Assembly: GCF_022701195.1 (NCBI RefSeq)
Contig: NZ_CP078089.1
Coordinates: 2,294,001-2,358,000, forward strand
Source: Allobaculum mucilyticum
GTDB lineage: Bacteria > Bacillota_I > Bacilli_A > Erysipelotrichales > Erysipelotrichaceae
DNA length: 64,000 nucleotides
Direction of reading: 5' to 3'
A program made the position numbers and the translations under genes. Below are positions 1-12,540 of this stretch, piece after piece (position 1 is the stretch's first letter; each line of letters opens with the position of its first letter). Under the pieces are notes generated by a model. It searched no databases, had not been told where the DNA came from, and worked only from the letters and a program-made list of their open reading frames with translations.

Positions 1-81
1 TTCAAACGTCGATTCTTAAAATCACTGAAAGTACTCGAACAATCATAATCACAAAACGCAATAGCGTTGAGTCAATATCAA

Positions 82-1600
<1,519 letters not shown>

Positions 1601-1869
1601 AAGGAGAAAGTACAAGGAAGCCCAGAGATGAGAAAACTTATTTCTGGCAAATGAGTATTGAAGTGAAGTCTGTCTGTGAGGTTTTGGAAGAGCGATCTTC
1701 CAGAAGAATGGATCTTTGAAAACGAGCATCAGTAAGAAGACATAACAGTAAGGTCTGACGAAAAGTTGTAAAGATAACCGAAAGTCAAACGAAACAGTTA
1801 GAAAACAGTTCTTACGTAAATAAATATCTCGAAACAAGCATAACTAGTAACCATAAGTTATAGAGAACT

Positions 1870-4733
<2,864 letters not shown>

Positions 4734-4838
4734 AAGATTCGAGAGAGAAAGCAGCGTAAGCGAAGTTGAATAACTGTAAGCCTGAAGAAGTGTCGGAAGA
4801 CTGATGTTTGTTTTGAAAGATCCATTCAATCAATACTA

Positions 4839-4945
4839 GTGCAGTGGCGATAGCGAGCAGGATATACCTGTAACATCCCGAACACAGCAGTCAAGCTGCT
4901 CAACGCCGACGATAGCCGCAAGGCAAAAATAGGAAGCTGCTGAAC
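4839..4945 (+). rRNA. rrf: 5S ribosomal RNA, operon A
   Basis: It begins GTGCAGTGGCGATAGC and carries the conserved CCCGAACAC segment; it ends in GAAGCTGCTGAAC about 105 bp after the 23S end. It differs from the operon B copy by a single base. The termini are approximate. Confidence 0.9.
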
Positions 4946-4950
4946 AGAGA

Positions 4951-4998
4951 AGCCCGATGTCAGAGAAGAGATTCTCAAAGACATCGGGCTTTTTTTAA
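4951..4998 (+). terminator. Intrinsic terminator of rRNA operon A
   Basis: A perfect 10-bp stem AGCCCGATGT / ACATCGGGCT (4951-4960 and 4981-4990) is followed by seven T. The same stem follows operon B. Confidence 0.93.
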
Positions 4999-5099
4999 TA
5001 CAATTTCTGCTTCTGCTGAGGTACTGAATGAAGAAAACTGGATCGTCTAATATCATTAGTATGGTTAAACAGCACTAGAAACAGAAGGGAAAAATAGGT

Positions 5100-5946
5100 A
5101 TGGAAATCGATGTGGCTTTGATATTATCGCTGGTCCTGATGGCGGTTATCGTGCTGCTGGTTTACAAAGGGATCATTCAGGCGAAGGATATGTGGAGTCT
5201 GGTATCGGAAATCGATGTTCTGGAAACTGAAAATGCTCGTCTGAAGAATCAAATCCATGAGGCAGAGGCGACAAACCGGACGCTTGAAAACCAGCTGTAC
5301 GTTCTGAATAAAATCCGTGGTGAGGCAGATGTGCTAAAGAAAGAAATTGCCGGCCTGGAAGAAAAAAACAGTGCGCTTCTGAACGAGTGCCGGCAGCTCT
5401 ACCAGAGACAGAAGGCCATAGATCAGATCATATCCACTTATTCCTACTGGAAAAAGATAAACCGTTCAGATTATGAGTTCACCATAACATTGCCCAGTAA
5501 ACACTTAAGTATTCCACTCCCCCCCTGGGACAGACAGACCAGGAGCAACTCTCGTTGGAGCCAGGGCAGCGGTGCAGCTGTTTATAAAGGATGGTTTTCA
5601 GCCAGAACGAGTTGAGATTGGCGGCGGAGTCAATGAAATAAGTCATGTGGGAAATGCTGCTTTTAATGCCAGGTACAAGTCATTTTCAGAATTTGAACAG
5701 AAATTCAGAGCAGACTTTGATCTGCAAATAGAGTGGATGGAAAACAGGAGCGGTTGGATTTCATACATAGACTATTCATACGTACGTATTGAATTACAGG
5801 ATAAGGACGGTTATCTGCTTAAACTGACCGTACCAGCAAGCGGGCGGGGCGTCGGATATGTGCTTTCGGTCCTTAACAATTATCCTCTGAGCTCTTTAGC
5901 AGAGATTCTTCTGCTCGTCGATCCTCCTGAAGATTGGAGCAGGTAA
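5100..5946 (+). pseudogene. Membrane-anchored coiled-coil protein, frameshifted
   Basis: Two overlapping reading frames look like one gene of about 280 residues. The first (5100-5615) starts with a single hydrophobic helix (residues about 5-24), followed by a long heptad-rich coiled coil (about 36-120). The second frame (open through 5572-5946) continues as a compact, mixed alpha/beta-looking domain with no family I recognise. The switch is most likely at the seven-C run at 5519-5525, where one extra C would explain the frame change. No gene lies close enough to define an operon. The product would be inner-leaflet anchored with an intracellular coiled coil or, in the opposite topology, surface exposed. 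Function unknown. An indel error is as likely as a true mutation. Confidence 0.55.
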
Positions 5947-6071
5947 CTGGAAGTCTGCAGAACATGGGATGGACTGCAGAATCCAATGACTGGATGCCTT
6001 ACTCTCCTGCAAAATAAGCGATGAATCTCCTGTATTGATAAAATTCACATAGACATCATATTGAAATAATG

Positions 6072-6114
6072 AACTCCCGAAGTCAGAAGCTGTACTGACT
6101 CCGGGAGTTTTTAT
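6072..6114. terminator. Bidirectional terminator-like hairpin
   Basis: Stem AACTCCCG...AGTCAG paired with CTGACT...CGGGAGTT, followed on the + strand by a short T run. It sits between the convergent 5100-5946 gene and the RpiR regulator gene and could serve either. Confidence 0.75.
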
Positions 6115-6140
6115 GTGCGGATATTTGAGATAAGGAACGC

Positions 6141-6896
6141 TCAGACTTCATCAAAGTGAGCGTATTCCAGGTATTTTCTGGCAAGAACAGTCAGCGTAAC
6201 GGACAGAGCGTTCATAGACTGAGCACCTTCCGCCTGCAAGGGAAGAGGCGAGACTTCGTAATGAAGAGAATACTGGCTGCGGTCGCTCAGAAAGTTTTTG
6301 GACAGCATGGTAACTGAGCAGATCGGAACTTTGCGGATGTTGAGCAGGTTGACGATATTACGGAGATGAGGCGTTTCTCCGCTGAGACTGACGATAATCA
6401 CCAGATCATCCGGCGTAAGCGTACGGGCAATGATTTCAAAGTTGGTTTCTCCGGAAATCAGATGATTGGGTTTGCCATACAGGAAGAGCTCCGAAGAAAA
6501 CTGCTTGGAATAGTTGTTCTGTACAAATCCGGTGGCATAGATAATCAGCCGGTTTGAAGAATCGATTGCTTTGAGAAGAGGCATGTAATTGACCTGTGCA
6601 CACATATCAAAGGTGCGCAGAACGTCATAGCGATACTGGTCGACAAGATCCTGCGGTATGACTTCCCGTGCATCAAGTGCCTGCTGCATTTCATACTTCA
6701 TCTGTGAATAGCCGCGGTAACCTAGCTTCTGTGCAAGACGCAGAACAGAAGAGCGGCTGGACTGAAGCATTTTTGCCATGTCGTTAATCGACAGAGCGCA
6801 CAGATCTTCAGTATGCGATACCAGAAAGCTGGCCATTTCTTTTTCTGTCTCATTGAGTCCGTCATAGCTGACTTTGATCTGCTGGAAAAAATTCAT
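6141..6896 (-). CDS. RpiR/MurR-family transcriptional regulator
   Basis: A sugar-phosphate-responsive repressor or activator. Residues 1-75 form the RpiR-type helix-turn-helix (LNETEKEMASFL, then SINDMAKMLQSSRSSVLRLAQKLGY). Residues about 105-240 form a SIS domain, which in this family binds phosphorylated sugars; the conserved IIVSLSGETPH segment is visible. At 251 residues it is slightly shorter than the usual 280. AAGGAG lies 6 nt before the ATG. It sits downstream of, and on the same strand as, the PTS/alpha-glucosidase genes but behind their terminator (7085-7120), so it is probably transcribed separately while sensing the sugar phosphate produced by that PTS. The target is inferred from position only. 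Confidence 0.88.
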   Translation of the reverse strand: MNFFQQIKVSYDGLNETEKEMASFLVSHTEDLCALSINDMAKMLQSSRSSVLRLAQKLGYRGYSQMKYEMQQALDAREVIPQDLVDQYRYDVLRTFDMCAQVNYMPLLKAIDSSNRLIIYATGFVQNNYSKQFSSELFLYGKPNHLISGETNFEIIARTLTPDDLVIIVSLSGETPHLRNIVNLLNIRKVPICSVTMLSKNFLSDRSQYSLHYEVSPLPLQAEGAQSMNALSVTLTVLARKYLEYAHFDEV

Positions 6897-7084
6897 GAAC
6901 TGTCTCCTTGGCCGGAAGCGGCACTTCTATGGCGATAAAAGCGGAAAAACGAAGGGGGCAGAACGTCAGGTCTTCTGCTGTTCAGATTTAACGTACATGA
7001 TTTCATCGATTTCGATAAGTCTTTCCTTTATTCCGGATGATTTATGATCTGTTATTTATACAGAAGCGGCTTTCCATACACAGA

Positions 7085-7120
7085 GAACAGAAAAGACTCC
7101 GACGGGCATCTCGGAGTCTT
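7085..7120 (-). terminator. Terminator of the PTS/GH13 operon
   Basis: On the - strand, the stem AAGACTCCGA / TCGGAGTCTT (7111-7120 and 7093-7102) with an 8-nt loop is followed by TTTTCTGTTC. It lies 60 bp beyond the GH13 stop. Confidence 0.85.
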
Positions 7121-7178
7121 ATAAAGGAGAACATAGAAGAAAAGGAAGAGAAAGAAGTTCAAGAAAGCAGCTGTTCGT

Positions 7179-8900
7179 TCAGTCCGGCTGTCCGGGAAAG
7201 AGAATCATCAGAGATTCATAAGGGCGAAGGGAGTGAATCTTTTCGATTTCCTGGGGCGTATCCGGATAGCCGGAAAGAAGAAGCTGAGCATGATTCAGGT
7301 TTGATTTTTCCTGATTGGAAAGGGGCAGATCCTGAATCGAGAAAGGAATTGTACCGTCCGCAAAGGAGCAGATGACATACAGGGTATCGGATCCATCAGT
7401 TCGTTTATAAGCGAAAATCTGCGGATGATCTTCAAGAAGCAGAGTATAGGTTCCGTCGCGCAGAACGGGGAGCGTTTTTCGCAGGGCAATGAGTTTGCGG
7501 TAATGATAGAAGACCAAATCCGGATCTTTCAGGGCGTTCTTAACAGAGATTTCCTGATTGGCTTTTGAACAGGGCAGCCAGGGCTCATGGCTGGAGAAAC
7601 CGTGGTTTGGCTGATCGCCATCCCAGACCATCGGGACACGGGCATTGTCACGGCTTCCATTATGGCAGACTTCGCGGATGAAAGATTCCGGTTCATTGTT
7701 CTCTCTGAGCAGATCAATGAAGCAGCGGGTTTCAATGTCCTGGTAATCATCGAGACTTGGAAAGACCGGATTGATCTGGCCAAGTTCTTCTCCCATATAA
7801 ATATAAGGAGTACCTTTCATGCCATGCAGAAGCGTACCCAGCATTTTTGCGGATTCAACACGGTACTTTCCATCATCGCCATTGCGGGAAACAGCACGGG
7901 GCTGATCGTGGTTGTTCCAGTACAGCGAGTTCCATCCCTGTTCGAGATTGTACTGCCATTTGGAGAGATTCTCTTTCAGATCCGCAAGCGGAGCCCGTTC
8001 GACGGAGAACTTGCCGTACTTGCCATAGTCAAGATGCATATGCTCGAACTGAAAGATCATGTTGAGTTCTTTGCGCTCCGGATCTGTATAGAGAAGAGCC
8101 TGATCTGTTGTGGTGTTGGGTGTTTCGCCGACGGTCATGACATCATAGTGGGAGAGAACTTTTTCATTCATTTCCTGCAGAAATTCATGAACGCGCGGTC
8201 CGTTTGAAGCACCCATGTAATAGGACTTTATATACGTGTAACGGCCGTCATTGTCCGGGAAAGCCGGATCTTTGGAAATGACGGAAATTACATCCATTCG
8301 AAAGCCGTCTACTCCTTTATCGAGCCAGAAGCGCATATCATCATAGACTGCTTCGCGTACGGCCGGGTTTTCCCAGTTGAGATCGGGCTGCTCTTTGGCA
8401 AAGCAGTGCAGATAGTACTGATCGCGTTCTGGAACGTAAGTCCAGGCAGGACCGCCGAATGTCGATCCCCAGTTATTGGGCAGAGAGCCGTCTTCCTTTG
8501 CATCTTTCCAGATGTAGAAATCGGAATACGGATTATCGCGGGATGATTTAGACTGGATGAACCAGTCATGCTGGTCAGATGTATGGTTGACGACAAGATC
8601 CATAATGATGCGAATGCCTTTGGCGTGGGCTTCCGCCAGCAGAGCATCGAAATCCTCCATCGTGCCATACATGGGATTGATGGCCCGGTAGTCTGCAATG
8701 TCATAGCCATTGTCGACAAGGGGAGAAACATAGATCGGATTCAGCCAGATCGTATCGGCACCAAGAGACTCAATGTAATCGAGCCGTGAGCGGATTCCGT
8801 TCAGATCGCCGATGCCGTCATTATTCGAATCCTGAAAAGACTGCGGATAAATCTGGTAGACAACGCTGTTTTTCCACCAGTCCGTCTGCGGGCCTTTCAT
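7179..8900 (-). CDS. malL: GH13 oligo-1,6-glucosidase / alpha-glucosidase
   Basis: Cytoplasmic retaining alpha-glucosidase of the oligo-1,6-glucosidase group (GH13_31-like). The N-terminal WWKNSVVYQIYPQSFQDSN and a (beta/alpha)8 barrel are clear. Catalytic residues are visible: nucleophile Asp in GFRMDVI, acid/base Glu in TVGETPN and the stabilising Asp in NNHDQPR; DLVVNHTSDQH is conserved region I. The 573 residues match the family's usual 550-580. The start codon overlaps the EIIA stop as TAATG, and a GAGGAGG ribosome site is embedded in the end of EIIA, so the two are translationally coupled. It probably hydrolyses an isomaltose-, sucrose- or maltose-type glucoside brought in by the adjacent PTS. 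Trehalose-6-phosphate hydrolase is a less likely alternative. Confidence 0.9.
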   Translation of the reverse strand: MKGPQTDWWKNSVVYQIYPQSFQDSNNDGIGDLNGIRSRLDYIESLGADTIWLNPIYVSPLVDNGYDIADYRAINPMYGTMEDFDALLAEAHAKGIRIIMDLVVNHTSDQHDWFIQSKSSRDNPYSDFYIWKDAKEDGSLPNNWGSTFGGPAWTYVPERDQYYLHCFAKEQPDLNWENPAVREAVYDDMRFWLDKGVDGFRMDVISVISKDPAFPDNDGRYTYIKSYYMGASNGPRVHEFLQEMNEKVLSHYDVMTVGETPNTTTDQALLYTDPERKELNMIFQFEHMHLDYGKYGKFSVERAPLADLKENLSKWQYNLEQGWNSLYWNNHDQPRAVSRNGDDGKYRVESAKMLGTLLHGMKGTPYIYMGEELGQINPVFPSLDDYQDIETRCFIDLLRENNEPESFIREVCHNGSRDNARVPMVWDGDQPNHGFSSHEPWLPCSKANQEISVKNALKDPDLVFYHYRKLIALRKTLPVLRDGTYTLLLEDHPQIFAYKRTDGSDTLYVICSFADGTIPFSIQDLPLSNQEKSNLNHAQLLLSGYPDTPQEIEKIHSLRPYESLMILFPGQPD

Positions 8901-9325
8901 TATTCATCCTCCTCGTCTTCATCATCGCTGCCTGTAAGAGAAGCATTGACATAGACGATCTGGGAGCGGGCTTCTTCGATCGCCTGAGCGATGCCAGCTT
9001 CCGTCAGACTACCGGATTTTGCCTGCAGAGCCAGAGTGAGAACAAGAGGAAGATTCATTCCGGCAATGACATGCGTATTCGGGCGCTTGAAGATATAGGG
9101 AGCGCATGCCTGGCAGACCGAACCGCCAACCATATCTGTAAAGATCAGAATCTGTGAATCGGGATCAATCGGATCGATTGCAGCGGCCAGTTCTTCTTCA
9201 ACGGGCGTATTGGAGAGATAGGCCGAAATATCAAGGATGTTAAGATCCGAAGGGAAGATGTAGTTGAGAGTGTCTTTTAATCCGGAAGCCATGCGATGGT
9301 GGCTGGCAAGAAGAATGGTTGTCAT
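8900..9325 (-). CDS. PTS mannose-family EIIA component
   Basis: EIIA-man-type phosphocarrier (141 residues). It accepts phosphate from HPr and passes it to EIIB. The N-terminal TTILLASHHRMASG aligns with the family's THGxxA loop, which makes His9 the likely phosphorylated residue. VGGSVCQAC and MNLPLVL are the usual following motifs. The protein ends in a very acidic tail (SDDEDEEDE) encoded by the purine-rich stretch that also serves as the GH13 ribosome site. AAAGGA precedes the ATG. It is separated from EIID by about 350 bp containing an inverted repeat, so its level may be set separately from the membrane components. Confidence 0.88.
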   Translation of the reverse strand: MTTILLASHHRMASGLKDTLNYIFPSDLNILDISAYLSNTPVEEELAAAIDPIDPDSQILIFTDMVGGSVCQACAPYIFKRPNTHVIAGMNLPLVLTLALQAKSGSLTEAGIAQAIEEARSQIVYVNASLTGSDDEDEEDE

Positions 9326-9364
9326 GAGCGTATCCTTTCAGTTTTTCAGAGAATCGTAGAAAGA

Positions 9365-9415
9365 AGGTTCTGCCCGTGCAGAACAAAGGAGAATAAGGAG
9401 ATACGGGCAGAACCT
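9365..9415. repeat. 13-bp perfect inverted repeat between EIID and EIIA
   Basis: AGGTTCTGCCCGT (9365-9377) and its exact complement ACGGGCAGAACCT (9403-9415) flank a 25-nt loop. The structure lies in the 350-bp gap between EIID and EIIA. There is no strong T run, so it looks more like an mRNA-stabilising or partial attenuating hairpin than a full terminator. The rest of the gap (9416-9672) holds nothing I recognise. Confidence 0.7.
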
Positions 9416-9672
9416 GGATGACCGGATAGAAAACTACCGGATGATTCGAACCGTCCGGATTGTCATAGTGAATGAGAATGATGCGATCGAGGGCATGAAC
9501 AGACGGTTAAGCGGGGAAGCGTACCCCAAAGTTCGGACAGAGAAAGAACGATAAGAAGATCGGAAAATATAGATAAGAAGAATTTCAGCAGAGCAGAAAT
9601 GTGAGAAAGAAGAGCAGTGGATCAGAGGGCAAATTAGAGAAGCAAGTAAGAGAAGTGATGCGGGATGAAGAA

Positions 9673-10524
9673 TCAGACAGTCAGAATGCCGAAGAACGAG
9701 CAGACCATAGCCAAGGCGATAATCGCGAAGATCACCTGGATGACACTCATTTTTCTTGAAGAGAGAAGCTTGTAGACTGCGAAGGTCAGAAGAGCGGGGA
9801 GCAGAGCAGGCATGATCTGATCCAGAACGTCATTCTGGATATTCAGAGCGACTTCTCCAAACGCAAACTCAAGACCCACCGTCATATGGATAACAGAAGG
9901 AATCAGAGCACCGACAACAGTCAGACCCATGATCGATGCAGCCTGTGTGAAAGTCTGCAGCTTGTCGCCTAAAGCAGTGATGAGTTTCAGACCGGACTCA
10001 TAGCCAAGATCAAAAAGCTTGAAGCGAACAAACAGGAAGACCACATTCAGGATCATCCAGATTACAGCACCGATCGGGTTGCCTTCCAGACCCATGTAAG
10101 CGGCAATGGATCCCATGATTGTCGGATAGAGAACCCAGATCAGGGTGTCGCCGATTCCGGCAAGCGGACCCATCATGCCGGTCTTGAAGTTCTGAACAGT
10201 TTCAAGAGCGTTCAGACGGTCTTTTTCTTCCATGGCAAGAGAAGCGCCAAGCAGGATGTTTCCCATCCAGGTGGTGGTGTTGAAGTACTTGAACTGATTG
10301 TCCAGCGAAGCTTTATAGTCTTCGTCATTGGGGTAGAGCTTGCGCAGAGCCTTTTCCAGACCGAATACAACGCCTGGGCCCTGCTGGCTTTCGTAGTTGA
10401 AGATATTGCAGGCCATGAACATATAGCGAAGGGCAGCCGTACGGATATCTTTTTTCGTCAGGACTTTTGAAGAATCCAGATTGTCTGCATTCTGAACAGA
10501 TTCGTTTGTCAGATTGTTATTCAT
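9673..10524 (-). CDS. PTS mannose-family EIID component
   Basis: Membrane subunit of the sugar transporter (283 residues from the chosen start). Family hallmarks are ALRYMFMACNIFNYESQQGPGVVF at the N-terminus and KTGMMGPLAGIGDTLIW in the middle, with several hydrophobic helices in the C-terminal half. The longer open frame extends upstream into EIIC, but ATG 10524 is preferred because GGAAGGAG lies just before it and the homology begins there. Its start overlaps the EIIC stop (ATGAATAA), as expected for coupled EIIC-EIID translation. With EIIC it forms the translocation channel. Confidence 0.9.
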   Translation of the reverse strand: MNNNLTNESVQNADNLDSSKVLTKKDIRTAALRYMFMACNIFNYESQQGPGVVFGLEKALRKLYPNDEDYKASLDNQFKYFNTTTWMGNILLGASLAMEEKDRLNALETVQNFKTGMMGPLAGIGDTLIWVLYPTIMGSIAAYMGLEGNPIGAVIWMILNVVFLFVRFKLFDLGYESGLKLITALGDKLQTFTQAASIMGLTVVGALIPSVIHMTVGLEFAFGEVALNIQNDVLDQIMPALLPALLTFAVYKLLSSRKMSVIQVIFAIIALAMVCSFFGILTV

Positions 10525-11323
10525 CCCAGTCGTCTCCTTCCTCTTCGATTGCGGCAGATCCGGCAGAAGCAGTGGCTGCAGCAGGTTTGGATGATGCGGT
10601 TGTGAAGTAGTAGTAAGCCAGGGCAAGGCCAACGATCGATACGCCCAGCATCGGAATGTTCAGGTAAGCGGAAAGAACGAAACCGGCCAGAAGCATGGAC
10701 AGATATTTTTTCGCTGGCATAACCTGAAGCAGAAGAGCAATACCGACAACCGGAAGCATGTTTCCGGCGATCGACAGACCATTTGTGAACCATTCCGGAA
10801 CTACGGAAAGAATGAAGCTGACAATCTGTTCACCGAAGATGACGCAGAGTGCTGTTGGAAGAGCAGTGGAAAGCATGAAGATCACGGGACCAAGCCAGAG
10901 AATGCGGTTCATTTTTTTGAAGTTGAGCGCATCACAGGCTTTTTTTGCGGCGTTTGCAACATAGGTGTTGAGCAGCTTTGCAAGAACATCGAGCTGAATG
11001 CCGAGCATTCCGACCGGAACACCAACCGCAAGAGCAACCGCTTTTGCGGAATCCAGATCACCTGTTGTCCGGCAGGCAACGAATATGCCGACCAGCGCCG
11101 CCAGTCCCCAGTTCGGGACTGAACTTCCTCCGATATTCGCAACACCAAGATTCATCAGCTGGAACGTACCGCCGATCATAAGAGCAGTTGTAAGATCCCC
11201 CATGATGATGCCGGCCGGAACCGAGATCATGATCGGGAACTAAGTCATCAGGACCAGACCCTGCTGGTCAATGACCATCCAGCAGGCCAGCAGGATGATC
11301 AATACAGCCTGTAAGATTTCCAT
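10517..11323 (-). pseudogene. PTS mannose-family EIIC component with in-frame TAG
   Basis: Polytopic sugar channel subunit. Full length would be 268 codons, the normal size, from ATG 11323, which has a good GAGAGGAAAC ribosome site. The first 26 residues form a membrane helix (MEILQAVLIILLACW) ending DQQGLVLMT; codon 27 is TAG (11242-11240), and the frame then continues FPIMISVPAGIIMGD to the end without other damage. A shorter product could start at the ATG at 11230, but it would lack the first helix. Family motifs (GDLTTALMIGGTFQLMNLG and GIQLDVLAK) are intact. Possible explanations are a recent nonsense mutation, suppression or readthrough, or a base-call error. TAG acts as a normal stop for several other genes in the window. 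Confidence 0.85.
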
Positions 11324-11343
11324 ATTCAGTTTCCTCTCCTGTT

Positions 11344-11859
11344 TTATTCAGCAAGACTGAAGACCAGATCAGTCCCTGATACAGGTTTGATATAGGTTTC
11401 GAATGATTCTTCTGCATCACCTGGCACGTAGTGGAAAGTAACAGGTACGCCAAGCTTCTGCAGACGACGGAAGTCATCGACTTCTTTCTGGCTTACAGAG
11501 ACCATCTTCTTGACGGTTGTCTTTCCTTCGCCATCGAACATGATGCCGATATTGACTTTCGGGATATCGACGCCGTTCTCTTTGAGGGTGACGAGCGTTT
11601 CCGGTTCACGGACAATCAGGAAGACGTTGTGGTTATCATACTTTCCTGCATTGAAGTTTTTGATTGCGGTCTGCGTGTCGATGATCGACATGCCGGTTCC
11701 CACCGGCTTGCTCATGCGCATCGCCTGTTTCTGGATTTCGTCGTTGGAGACGATATCGTCGACAACCATCAGCCGTTTGGCTTTTGTGGCACCCGCCCAC
11801 TGGGTGACGACGATTCCGTGGATGAGTCGCTGATCGACTCTTGCTAAAACAATACTCAT
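11344..11859 (-). CDS. PTS mannose-family EIIB component
   Basis: Cytoplasmic phosphotransfer subunit (171 residues) and first gene of the operon. It starts SIVLARVDQRLIHG; His14 in RLIHG is the residue phosphorylated by EIIA in this family. QWAGATKAKRLMVVDD and VNIGIMFDGEGKT are typical. A longer open frame exists upstream, but ATG 11859 is preceded by AGGAGG and matches the family N-terminus exactly. The 20-bp gap to EIIC and the gene order B-C-D are standard for man-type systems. The sugar is not determined by sequence. Confidence 0.92.
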   Translation of the reverse strand: MSIVLARVDQRLIHGIVVTQWAGATKAKRLMVVDDIVSNDEIQKQAMRMSKPVGTGMSIIDTQTAIKNFNAGKYDNHNVFLIVREPETLVTLKENGVDIPKVNIGIMFDGEGKTTVKKMVSVSQKEVDDFRRLQKLGVPVTFHYVPGDAEESFETYIKPVSGTDLVFSLAE

Positions 11860-12270
11860 TTGGTTTTCCTCCTGGCTTTCGCCTGTATCTGTTTGACGAT
11901 CACAGGATAAAAGAGTTCTTCGGCAAGGTAAATGGATCTGAGACTGGTTGGGAAAGCGTCCCGCACAGTGGATTTTTCCCAGAACGACGGGAAATTCCCG
12001 CTGAAATAACTGCTTTAGATAAAGCAAAATGTAAAACGCACTTCAAAAGCCAAAATTGTGAAACCGGTACCGTCCCACAATGGAAATTCGGAAAAAGCTG
12101 CTTCCCATGCCGCAAAACCCAGCCCAGCGATCCAGAAGATCTCACTTAAACCCAAAGACCTCACTGGCCAGATCAGGCGTACTCTCCATGCAGGAAAAAA
12201 GAAGAAATAAATAGAAGAAAGAATCCAAACCTGTTTTCTCCCGCACCATCCAAAAAGCAAAAACAGAAAC

Positions 12271-12297
12271 AAAAAAACAGCAGCAAGCGCTGCTGTA
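12271..12297 (-). terminator. Strong intrinsic terminator upstream of the PTS operon
   Basis: On the - strand, ACAGCAGC-GCTT-GCTGCTGT is followed immediately by seven T. It lies 410 bp upstream of EIIB with no - strand gene before it, so it ends either a small RNA or a prematurely terminated PTS leader. The 11860-12480 stretch has no convincing gene. Confidence 0.75.
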
Positions 12298-12471
12298 GAA
12301 CACAGAAAATATGAGCAGAAAATGAGGACGGAAAAGAACAGGAAAACCCGCCGCTTGACTAAAGAGAACCGCGAAGAACCAGTGCATAAAACCGTGAAAC
12401 ATACCGAAAAAGCACTCCGCATTCAAGCGATCAGGCAAGTCATCTGACTGAACCTGAAGGCTGGAAATGAA

Positions 12472-12499
12472 TGAAAGCGATTGCGGGTTGAATTATACT
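12472..12499. promoter_or_regulatory. Overlapping divergent -10 elements with a cre-like site
   Basis: ATTATA/TATAAT (12492-12497) provides a consensus -10 on the - strand, and TATACT (12494-12499) one on the + strand. The -35 boxes are weak on both. Next to them TGAAAGCGATTGC (12472-12484) matches the CcpA operator consensus except for the last positions. This could drive the PTS leader leftwards and the O-antigen-ligase-like gene rightwards. The call is tentative. Confidence 0.35.
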
Positions 12500-12540
12500 T
12501 ACAATCAGGCAAGATTCTGCCAGTTCACGGTGTTTGTGTT

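Noticed and set aside
1601-1869. tRNA genes in the 16S-23S spacer
   Set aside because: Looked for cloverleaf-like segments, GTTCGAATC-type T-loops and CCA ends in both spacers; none found, and none elsewhere in the window.
7587-8207. 206-codon + strand open frame inside the GH13 gene
   Set aside because: A mirror of conserved GH13 coding sequence; no homology or start signals.
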